NCBI GenBank assembly: GCA_005881235.1
Contig: VBEQ01000076.1
Span: 1-8,258, forward strand
Direction: 5' to 3'
From: Chloroflexota bacterium
Lineage (GTDB): Bacteria; Chloroflexota; Dormibacteria; CF-121
Length of the DNA stretch: 8,258 nucleotides
Position 1 is the stretch's first letter, and every line of letters begins with the position of its first letter. This document shows, in pieces, positions 1 to 5,372 of this stretch. The notes below the pieces were generated by a model that was given only the letters and a program-made list of their open reading frames with translations, had not been told where the DNA came from and searched no databases. The translations under genes and the position numbers were made by a program.

Positions 1-1
1 C

Positions 2-1057
2 GCGCTCGGCGCCGCGCCCCATTTCGAGCGGCCCAATTTCCCGATCCTGTCGCGCTGGTATCCGCCGGATGTCCAGATCGCCCTGGTCCCCTTCGGGGAG
101 CGGGCGCTCCGGCACTTCATGTTCCTCGAGCGTCCCGAAGGCATGTCCCTGCGCGATGCGGAAGGCTTTGGCTCGGTCGGACCGATGCAGCCCCTCACGG
201 TCGACGACCCGCAGATCACGGCGGGCCCCGAGGAGTGGCACACCGTCGGCCACCTCTACCGCGGCATCGAGGCCGGGATCGCCTACCTGGTCGACCGCGA
301 TGGCGAGGCCGCCGTCTTCATCGGACCGCCCACGGCTCAGGCGACGACCCAGGTCTTCGAGTGGACGGCGCTGACCGCGGTCACCGACCTCGCGTCGGCG
401 AGCGCGGCAATCGAGGTCATCGTCGAACAGGGCGAAGGCGCCCGAGGAGATTGGGTGAACTCGCACTTCGGTAAGTTCGTCGGCATCCTCGAGGACTTCC
501 TCGCGATGCGAGCCCTGGATCCGGCCTTCGAGCCGGCGCGACCGGTGATGCCCGTCTATCTTCGACAACCTCCTGACGTCGACGAGGTGACGCTGATCGA
601 GGATCAGCTGACGCGCCGCGTCGCCGACCTGTTCAATGCCGTCTACGAAGTCATCCTCCAGGTCCAGAGCCGGTATTTCGTCCATCACGGCGAGACGCCC
701 GAGGAGCTCGAGACGCTGGCCAAAACGGCCAAGCATTTGATGAACTGGGTGATGCGCGATCTGGGCCCGGTGCTGACCGCGCAGCCGGTTGGCCCCGAAT
801 TCCCAGGTCGCACCGCCGGCCCGGCCCTCGAGATCGTGCGACCCGCGTTCTTCGTTCTCCCTCACCGCCAGGCTGCCTGGAAGATCCTGCATGAGCGCCT
901 CGAAACGCTGGCCGTTGTTTGTGCCGGACTCGCGAATGACGTCGCCCCTGAGGTCATGACAAAAATCGAAGGCAACCTGCGTGGTATGGCCGGCGATCTC
1001 GATCAGCACATGAAGGCCCGAGCCGCGTCCAGGGCGGGGGCCGCGCCGAGTCGTTAG
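2..1057 (+). CDS. Ferritin-like protein, VioB/iminophenylpyruvate dimer synthase type (5' end cut off)
   Basis: The frame is open to the left edge, so the N-terminus is missing; about 351 residues remain. The first visible residues (APHFERPNFPILSRWYPP, then QIALVPFGERALRHFMFLER) match the opening of the ferritin-like domain found in VioB/RebD-type iminophenylpyruvate dimer synthases and in many stand-alone proteins. Metal-ligand candidates are the Glu residues in PFGERALRHFMFLERPEG, the EEWHTVGHLY helix, and EQGEG followed by NSHFGKF; this order fits a four-helix di-iron bundle. The C-terminal half keeps the family's helical region (DLFNAVYEVILQVQSRYF, KHLMNWVMRDLGPVLT, then a PGRTAGPALE segment). 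An ATG at 119 lies inside the conserved domain and is not the true start. Family identity is recognised by eye. The substrate is unknown, and a role in oxidative coupling or redox chemistry is inference only. It ends 4 bases from the convergent DinB-family gene. Confidence 0.8.
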   Translation, partial: ALGAAPHFERPNFPILSRWYPPDVQIALVPFGERALRHFMFLERPEGMSLRDAEGFGSVGPMQPLTVDDPQITAGPEEWHTVGHLYRGIEAGIAYLVDRDGEAAVFIGPPTAQATTQVFEWTALTAVTDLASASAAIEVIVEQGEGARGDWVNSHFGKFVGILEDFLAMRALDPAFEPARPVMPVYLRQPPDVDEVTLIEDQLTRRVADLFNAVYEVILQVQSRYFVHHGETPEELETLAKTAKHLMNWVMRDLGPVLTAQPVGPEFPGRTAGPALEIVRPAFFVLPHRQAAWKILHERLETLAVVCAGLANDVAPEVMTKIEGNLRGMAGDLDQHMKARAASRAGAAPSR

Positions 1058-1061
1058 ACAG

Positions 1062-1583
1062 CTACTGGCCGATCGCCCCGTCGGTCAGTTCGCGCAGGAT
1101 GTCGGCGTGGCCGGCGTGGCGCGCGGTCTCCTCGATCATGTGCACCATAATCCAGCGCAGGGTCCGCGGTCCCCGGTTCTGCTCCTTGCTGAGATCGTCG
1201 AGCGAAGCGCCGGTGACAATCTCTCGCGATCGGGCGATCTCCTCCTGATAAAGCCTGCCGACGCTCTCGATCGTGTCGGTTGCTGAGACCCGAAAGTCGA
1301 TGTCCTGATCAGGTTCGTCTTCGGCCCAGGGGTAGTTCGGCGGACCGCCGGCAAAGTAGATCGGAAACCACCCTCGCTCCACATAGGCCAGGTGCTTGAC
1401 GATGCCCAGGAGCGTGGTGGCGGACGGCACCAGGCGTGCCGACGCCTGCTCTTTCGTCAGGCCCTCGAGCTTCCAGAGGATCGTCTCCCGGTAGCGGTCG
1501 AGGAAGGCGCTGAGCATCGCCTTCTCATCGCCGGCAAACGGAACGTCGAGCCGGCGATGCGGGACAACGTGGGCGGAAATCAC
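1062..1583 (-). CDS. DinB-family protein, DUF664 (mini-circle) type
   Basis: The product is 173 residues, a normal length for DUF664 members of the DinB/YfiT four-helix-bundle superfamily. Family landmarks are an early AGDEKAMLSAFLDRYRETI helix, LWKLEGLT, LLGIVKHLAYVERGWF with His64, and a C-terminal RHAGHADILRELTDG segment. His64, His156 and His159 sit where DinB proteins place their three metal-binding histidines. Related proteins include bacillithiol- or mycothiol-dependent transferases, but nothing here identifies the thiol or substrate. The start is GTG at 1583, overlapping the TGA of the membrane-protein gene by 4 bases (GTGA). No good Shine-Dalgarno precedes it, so translation is probably coupled. 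An ATG at 1517 is a less likely start, because it would remove the conserved AGDEKAML start of the first helix. It appears to be the last gene of the minus-strand run. Confidence 0.85.
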   Translation of the reverse strand: MISAHVVPHRRLDVPFAGDEKAMLSAFLDRYRETILWKLEGLTKEQASARLVPSATTLLGIVKHLAYVERGWFPIYFAGGPPNYPWAEDEPDQDIDFRVSATDTIESVGRLYQEEIARSREIVTGASLDDLSKEQNRGPRTLRWIMVHMIEETARHAGHADILRELTDGAIGQ

Positions 1584-2110
1584 CGGGGCGTGATCGGAGG
1601 AACGGTTCCGGCGGGCGGCGCCCCGGCGGTCCGCAAGACCGCGAGCTGGCGGGCAGCCTGGAAACCTCTAAAGACGAAGAAGAGCGCCAGGGCGTGAAAG
1701 GCAACGGCCGCCCAGTCCTGCACCCAGACCAACAGGAGGGCGTCGAGCACGATCAGCACCATGCCGACGATGAAGCTCCACAGCGCGCCCTTGCGGGACA
1801 TCAGCCCGAGCCCGACGAAGATGGCGGCGATCACCACGTCGACGATCAACGCCACGACCTCCCCCGTCGTCCCGGTGATGATCTCCTTGCCGAAGGCATC
1901 GGAGAACTGCGTGGCGCCGAGGCCGAGGAAGAAGGCCCAGTTGCTGCCGGCCACAAAGAGGACGGAGTTCACCAGCGACAACCCGGCGATCCAGATGAAC
2001 CAGTTGGCGCCCGACCTGACGAGCTGCCCTTGCTTCGCCAGGTCGCTGATGGGAGCTGGCTGCCCCGTGGGACCCGGTGGCGGTGTGCTCGGTGGACCCG
2101 ATGTGCTCAC
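1580..2110 (-). CDS. Small four-helix membrane protein with proline-rich N-terminus
   Basis: I do not recognise a named family. I start it at GTG 2110, which has a purine-rich AGGGGG six bases upstream. The frame stays open up to 2254, but the extra 48 residues would run into the AHSA1 gene and look like noncoding translation (Arg/Gly/Ala-rich). The 176-residue product has a Pro/Gly/Ser-rich N-terminus (about residues 3-20) and an amphipathic stretch (DLAKQGQLVRSG). Four hydrophobic segments follow at about 37-64, 83-104, 109-129 and 133-149, then a short basic and Pro-rich tail. No catalytic motif is visible. It overlaps the DinB gene by 4 bases, so the two are probably co-translated. The leader carries a hairpin that would bury this gene's ribosome binding site. 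Confidence 0.7.
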   Translation of the reverse strand: MSTSGPPSTPPPGPTGQPAPISDLAKQGQLVRSGANWFIWIAGLSLVNSVLFVAGSNWAFFLGLGATQFSDAFGKEIITGTTGEVVALIVDVVIAAIFVGLGLMSRKGALWSFIVGMVLIVLDALLLVWVQDWAAVAFHALALFFVFRGFQAARQLAVLRTAGAPPAGTVPPITPR

Positions 2111-2111
2111 G

Positions 2112-2141
2112 AAAACCCCCTGAGGGAGATTCCCTCTGGGG
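2112..2141 (-). terminator. Hairpin with short T-run: terminator or RBS-masking leader structure
   Basis: Read on the minus strand, CCCCAGAGGGA (2141-2131), loop ATC (2130-2128) and TCCCTCAGGGG (2127-2117) form an 11-pair stem with one A-A mismatch. G then TTTT follow (2116-2112). It lies downstream of the AHSA1 stop at 2182, so it could end that transcript. The T-run is short, and the 3' arm is also the Shine-Dalgarno of the membrane-protein gene starting at 2110. It could therefore instead regulate translation of that gene. The structure is seen directly; its function is inferred. Confidence 0.45.
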
Positions 2142-2145
2142 CGAG

Positions 2146-2154
2146 ACGTTAGCA
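2146..2154 (-). promoter_or_regulatory. Possible extended -10 element for the membrane protein/DinB pair
   Basis: On the minus strand TGC-TAACGT (2154-2146) fits an extended -10 (TGn followed by TAnnnT). Transcription would begin near 2139-2141, at the first arm of the hairpin that precedes GTG 2110. I see no convincing -35 at the right spacing. This is a weak call, based mainly on the 71-base gap after the AHSA1 stop, the largest gap within this gene run. Confidence 0.2.
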
Positions 2155-2181
2155 CAAAATCGCGCGTCGTCGTCGAAGCCG

Positions 2182-2679
2182 TCAGGCGGGCTTGAGCATC
2201 CTCCCCAGGTTGTCGAGCTCCTGCTCCCAGCCCATGACGGCCAGCTTCGTCCAATGCTCATCGTGCATCGCGTCGAGGGTCAGGACCAGTCTCACGGCCT
2301 CCGGGATCATCTCGAACGCGACGGTTGTCGCGACCTCGTAGGGTTTGACGCCGGGGATGAAGTCGGCCACCTGCGTGAAGGCGAGCCGCTCGAGCGGCAC
2401 CACGTCGGTGTAGCGGACCAGCGACTCGGTGGTCAACGGCATCCCCGCCTTCTTCAGGAACTCGATCTGGTCGGGGGCAGTCGCGGTCATCGCGTAGAGG
2501 AGCTCGCCGCGCAGCCGAACGTCGAGCCGGCGGACCTTCACCTCGAATCCGTCTGGGCCCCACCAGGACTCGATGCCCTCTTTCGTCGTCCAGAGCGCCC
2601 AAACGTCCTCAGCCGCGGCGCCAGCGAAGGTCCGCTCGATGCTGACTCGGCGGCGGGCCGGCTGGATCTGCGACGGCAA
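2182..2679 (-). CDS. AHSA1/SRPBCC-family protein
   Basis: The 165-residue product has the START-like helix-grip fold of bacterial AHSA1 (activator of Hsp90 ATPase-like) proteins. Landmarks are a first strand with SIERTFAG (13-20), the helix AEDVWALWTTKEGIESWWGP (about 23-42), the following strand GFEVKVRRLDVRLRGELLYAM, and a long C-terminal helix HDEHWTKLAVMGWEQELDNL (138-158). Such proteins bind hydrophobic small molecules or act as enzymes in a deep cavity; the ligand here is unknown. The start is taken as TTG 2679, one base after the TAG of the VOC gene. GGAG lies about 12-13 bases upstream, a long spacing, so coupling to the VOC gene is likely. I see no ATG or GTG that would keep the first strand. 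ArsR plus AHSA1 is a common bacterial pairing, with the repressor controlling the binding protein. Confidence 0.85.
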   Translation of the reverse strand: MPSQIQPARRRVSIERTFAGAAAEDVWALWTTKEGIESWWGPDGFEVKVRRLDVRLRGELLYAMTATAPDQIEFLKKAGMPLTTESLVRYTDVVPLERLAFTQVADFIPGVKPYEVATTVAFEMIPEAVRLVLTLDAMHDEHWTKLAVMGWEQELDNLGRMLKPA

Positions 2680-2680
2680 G

Positions 2681-3205
2681 CTAGGCGCCGCTCCGGTACG
2701 CCTGCTCGAGTGTTGCGAGGTCGAGCTTGCGCATCTTGAGCAAGGCCTCCATGACTTTGGCCGGGTTTCCCGATTTCGGGTCGCTCATCATCTGCCCCAG
2801 AGCCGTGGGGACAACCTGCCAGGACACGCCCCAGCGATCCTTGAGCCAGCCACACGGCCCTTCCTCCCCACCATCCGTGAGGCGCGCCCAGACCTCGTCG
2901 ATCTCGTCCTGGGTCTCGCACGTCGCGACAAACGAGAAGGCCTCCGTAAACGAGAACGATGGTCCGCCGTCGAAGGCCGTATATTCCTGTCCGTCGAGCA
3001 CGAAGCTGGCGTGCAACACGCTCCCTTCGGGGAGTGGGCCCCCTGCCGTCGCTCGGAGCAAACTCACAACCTTCGAATTCGGGAACAGCGACACGTAGAA
3101 GTTGACCGCCTCTTCGGTCCCCTCCTTAAACGTCAAGGACGGCCTCACGTTCTGCACCTTTACCTTGTTGGCCACCGCGGTCGTCCGCGTATCTGCTTGC
3201 GTCAT
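2681..3205 (-). CDS. VOC-family protein, PhnB / 3-demethylubiquinone-9 3-methyltransferase-like
   Basis: The 174-residue product matches the PhnB-like branch of the vicinal oxygen chelate fold. Landmarks are VRPSLTFKEGTEEAVNFYVSLFPNSKV (about 20-46), VLHASFVLDGQEYTAFDGGPSF (63-84), the DEIDEVWARLTDGGEEGPCGWLKDRWGVSWQVVP block (100-133), and a C-terminal NPAKVMEALLKMRKLDLATLEQAY. The start is ATG 3205, with a strong AAGGAGG about 7 bases upstream. It overlaps the TGA of the ArsR gene as ATGA. The frame continues further upstream, but that part is Arg/Pro-rich and antisense in character, so I reject it. Despite the old family name, methyltransferase activity is not expected. These are usually uncharacterised small-molecule-binding or resistance-like proteins. 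Co-translation with the ArsR regulator implies shared induction. Confidence 0.88.
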   Translation of the reverse strand: MTQADTRTTAVANKVKVQNVRPSLTFKEGTEEAVNFYVSLFPNSKVVSLLRATAGGPLPEGSVLHASFVLDGQEYTAFDGGPSFSFTEAFSFVATCETQDEIDEVWARLTDGGEEGPCGWLKDRWGVSWQVVPTALGQMMSDPKSGNPAKVMEALLKMRKLDLATLEQAYRSGA

Positions 3206-3546
3206 TTGCCTTCCTCCTTGTGCTTTGGTCGGGTCCTGCCCCGCCGGTCGAGTTCTGCGGCAAACCGATCGAGACGGGCCTCCCACATCACGCGGTAGCC
3301 CATCATCCACTCGTCGAGTTCCCGGAACGGCTCCGGCCGAAGTGCGTACAGTCGCCGCCGGCCCTCCGGACGGACCGCCACGAACTGCGCGTCCTGCAGG
3401 ATCGCGAGTTGCCGCGAGACACCGGGCTGTCCGATGTCGACGACGCCGACCAGCTCGCCTACGGAGCGCTCGCCACCTCGCAGCGCCTCGATCAGGCGTC
3501 GGCGGGTGGGGTCGGCCAGGATCTGGAATGCGTCGGGCACAGCCAT
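3202..3546 (-). CDS. ArsR-family winged-helix repressor
   Basis: The 114-residue product begins at ATG 3546, with GGAG six bases upstream. It is a compact ArsR/SmtB winged helix: FQILADPTRRRLIEALRGG (7-25), SVGELVGVVDIGQPGVSRQLAILQDA (28-53) with the recognition helix near 40-50, and a wing at FVAVRPEGRRRLYALRPEP (55-73). A dimerisation helix (FRELDEWMMGYRVMWEARLDRF) and a basic tail follow. There are no cysteines, so the classic arsenic/cadmium thiol sensor site is absent; it probably senses an organic ligand or another signal. It leads the ArsR-VOC-AHSA1 cassette and overlaps the VOC gene by 4 bases. Likely autoregulation through the repeats just upstream is inference from gene order. Confidence 0.9.
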   Translation of the reverse strand: MAVPDAFQILADPTRRRLIEALRGGERSVGELVGVVDIGQPGVSRQLAILQDAQFVAVRPEGRRRLYALRPEPFRELDEWMMGYRVMWEARLDRFAAELDRRGRTRPKHKEEGK

Positions 3547-3592
3547 ACATTACTCCAACGACATATGTCTTGTCAACGATATATTGGAGGCA
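3547..3592 (-). promoter_or_regulatory. Operator/promoter region of the ArsR cassette with repeated AT-rich half-sites
   Basis: This 46-base gap is AT-rich against a GC-rich background. On the plus strand it holds two CAACG-led repeats 18 bases apart: CAACGACATATGT at 3556-3568 and CAACGATATATTG at 3574-3586. The first includes the 8-base palindrome ACATATGT (3561-3568), and the block is bounded by CCAA and TTGG. A minus-strand TTGACA lies at 3576-3571, overlapping the second repeat, but its best -10 (TAATGT, 3552-3547) is poor and would start transcription almost at the ATG. Repeats roughly two helical turns apart directly before an ArsR gene fit a repressor operator; this is inferred. Confidence 0.5.
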
Positions 3593-4747
3593 TTAGCGCC
3601 GGACGCCCACGCTGAGGAACGCTGCCAGCTCGCCGAGGGCTCGCGTGGTGGGGCGGACCGGCCGTCGCCGACCTTCCCAGCCCGGCTCCCATCGCTCGCC
3701 GATCACCTTGAGAACGCGCTCCACACGGTCGACGGCGAGGTCGAAGCGCCCGATGATGCGCTCGCCGTGCAGCAGCGGCATCACGAAGTACCCCCAGCGC
3801 TTGCTCCTGGGCACATAGATCTCGAGCTTGAAGTCGAAGCCCCAGAGGGCCAGCGTCCGGTCGCGATCGCAGATGAGGTTGTCGAAGGGCGACAGCAGCA
3901 TCGTCCTCGGCTCGAACGTTCCGGACTCGATCTGGTCCAGCAGCTCGAGGTCGTCCGCGTGGACAAACCAGTCGCCTTTGAGCCCGAGCTCCACCGGAAC
4001 GATCTGTCCCGTAGCTTCGAGATCCTTCCAGACGCTCGCCAGCCCCTGGTAACGGTGCCGCATGAAGTGCCGCTTCACCTGAAGCGGCGTGGCCACGCCG
4101 AGCGCGCGGAGGGAGCGGACCGCGGCCTGGCGAAGCGCGACCGGGCGCTCGGGAATGGGTCCGACGGGCTTTGCGAACCAGCTATCCGCGAGAGCCCAAC
4201 GCCGCCCGCTCCCAATACGACCCGCCGGGACGATCCGCCCCTGGAGCCAGAGGAGCGCGAGTGTATCGGTGATCGGACTCCGAGCGCCCCAGCCGGATTC
4301 GTACTTCTCGGTGTGTTGCTCGAAGTCCGCGGCGCGGACCGAACCATCGGCCGCGAGCCGCTCGAGGACGAGCTCGCTGAACCGTCCTCGCGTGGTCAGC
4401 CAGGACGCCGTCGTGCTTCGGTCGGCCCAGGGAGGCGGCAGCGCAAGGTGAAGCGCGCGGTCGTCGGTGGGGACGATGGAGGCCTGATGGGCCCAGTACT
4501 CATAGAGGCGGCGCTGGTCCCACAACAGGGTGTCGACCAGCTTTGGATCGTACGCACCGAGGCGGCTGAAGACGACGAGCAGGTGGCTGCGGGCGACGAC
4601 GGCGGTCGGGTCGAGCTGCAGGCAGCCGATCGCCCGCACCAATGCATGGATGTCGTCGGCGGTGACCCGTTTGCGGCGCGAGCCGCTCAGCCGCTGGCGC
4701 GCGACGGCCAGGCGCCGCGCGTGCTCGATCCGGACCTTGCGGCGCAT
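3593..4747 (-). CDS. YcaQ-like winged-helix DNA glycosylase (HTH_42 superfamily)
   Basis: The 384-residue product matches the HTH_42/YcaQ family over its full length. Landmarks are IEHARRLAVARQRL (7-20), AIGCLQLDPTAVVARSHLLV (39-58), LLWDQRRLYEYWAHQASIVP (74-93), and the highly characteristic SPFDNLICDRDRTLALWGF (286-304) followed by EIYVPRSKRWGYFVMPLLHGERIIGRFDLAVDR (309-341). Q44-L45-D46 fits the Q-hydrophobic-D catalytic motif described for YcaQ-like enzymes, as opposed to Q-hydrophobic-Q in AlkZ-like ones. E. coli YcaQ unhooks DNA interstrand crosslinks and removes N7-alkylguanines, so a DNA-repair role in the cytoplasm is a reasonable inference. The start is ATG 4747, 43 bases after the exosortase stop, with no clear Shine-Dalgarno. 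It may be co-transcribed with its neighbours, but no functional tie is obvious. Confidence 0.88.
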   Translation of the reverse strand: MRRKVRIEHARRLAVARQRLSGSRRKRVTADDIHALVRAIGCLQLDPTAVVARSHLLVVFSRLGAYDPKLVDTLLWDQRRLYEYWAHQASIVPTDDRALHLALPPPWADRSTTASWLTTRGRFSELVLERLAADGSVRAADFEQHTEKYESGWGARSPITDTLALLWLQGRIVPAGRIGSGRRWALADSWFAKPVGPIPERPVALRQAAVRSLRALGVATPLQVKRHFMRHRYQGLASVWKDLEATGQIVPVELGLKGDWFVHADDLELLDQIESGTFEPRTMLLSPFDNLICDRDRTLALWGFDFKLEIYVPRSKRWGYFVMPLLHGERIIGRFDLAVDRVERVLKVIGERWEPGWEGRRRPVRPTTRALGELAAFLSVGVRR

Positions 4748-4790
4748 GATCGAGAACTATGCCTGACGCGTCCGCAGCAGGCCCAGCGGC

Positions 4791-5372
4791 TCAGACCTGC
4801 GGCTGCAGTGCCAGGGCCTGATCGGGCACCAGCCATCTGTAGGCAAGCATCCAGAACGTGAAGAGCCAGCCCACGAGCAGGAGGGTGCCGCCGTAGTCAT
4901 GGAAGAGGACCGCCGGCAAATAGCCCGCGAGCGCGGCCAGCGCGCAGACGACCGTGATGCGCGCGATGTTGACGAGCACGGTACCCAGCACACCGAGGAC
5001 GATCACCTGGACCCGGGTGGCCAGGCTCATGGACCCGCGAAGTCCGACCATCAGGCTCAAACCAAGCAGGATCAGGCTCTGCCAGCCAACACAGTTCCAC
5101 GAGATGAAGAGCGTTTGCGCCGCGCCGCTCGAATTCCAGACGACCAGCTGATTGCCCGCCGCCGCGGCGTGGATGCCAAATAGCCCGAGCAGCACAACCG
5201 TGACGCGGACCTCCGCCGGGACGATCCACTGCAACGGCGCCGCGATGCCTACCCGCATGCCGACCACCGTCAAGAGATCGTCAAAGGTGGAGACGAAGGG
5301 AAGGACGACCAGCAGGACGGCGGTTACGGCCAGGAGCATCGCAAACACTGGCGTCGTCCTCGATTGCGTCAT
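4791..5372 (-). CDS. Exosortase/archaeosortase family transpeptidase-like membrane protein
   Basis: The 193-residue, highly hydrophobic product has about six membrane segments. It carries the exosortase/archaeosortase triad in the right order and context: Cys94 in SWNCVGWQSLILLG, Arg138 in VNIARITVV, and His158 in LFHDYGG. Family members cleave C-terminal tripartite sorting signals on the outer face of the membrane, and probably attach the protein to a lipid or surface carrier. This is a minimal form, without the EpsI domain fused to some exosortases. The start is ATG 5372, overlapping the TGA of the glycosyltransferase gene as ATGA, with AAGGA four bases upstream. That overlap strongly suggests a functional pair, and the tail of the neighbour (VPEHG, helix, basic end) is the obvious substrate. 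I cannot assign a named exosortase subfamily; overall identity is fairly sure from the triad and topology. Confidence 0.82.
   Translation of the reverse strand: MTQSRTTPVFAMLLAVTAVLLVVLPFVSTFDDLLTVVGMRVGIAAPLQWIVPAEVRVTVVLLGLFGIHAAAAGNQLVVWNSSGAAQTLFISWNCVGWQSLILLGLSLMVGLRGSMSLATRVQVIVLGVLGTVLVNIARITVVCALAALAGYLPAVLFHDYGGTLLLVGWLFTFWMLAYRWLVPDQALALQPQV

Noticed and set aside
1058..1061. Bidirectional terminator between the convergent genes
   Set aside because: Only 4 bases separate the two stops, and no clear hairpin with a T-run is visible across the junction.
2111..2254. N-terminal extension of the membrane protein
   Set aside because: The extra 48 residues overlap the AHSA1 coding end and look noncoding. 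GTG 2110 has a good ribosome binding site.
2077..2739. 220-codon plus-strand frame across the AHSA1 gene
   Set aside because: It is antisense to a well-supported AHSA1 protein and spans the gene gap; no family resemblance.
3206..3550. N-terminal extension of the VOC protein
   Set aside because: It overlaps the ArsR gene in another frame and is Arg/Pro-rich. ATG 3205 has a strong Shine-Dalgarno and begins just before the conserved VOC sequence.
4748..4790. Possible terminator between the exosortase and YcaQ-like genes
   Set aside because: Only a 5-pair stem (GCCTG/CAGGC) with a 12-base loop and no T-run; too weak to call.
3434..4861. 475-codon open frame on the plus strand
   Set aside because: It is antisense to the YcaQ-like gene, whose protein matches its family end to end. 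The plus-strand translation is Arg/Glu/Pro/Ala-rich with no recognisable domain, as expected from GC-rich antisense frames.
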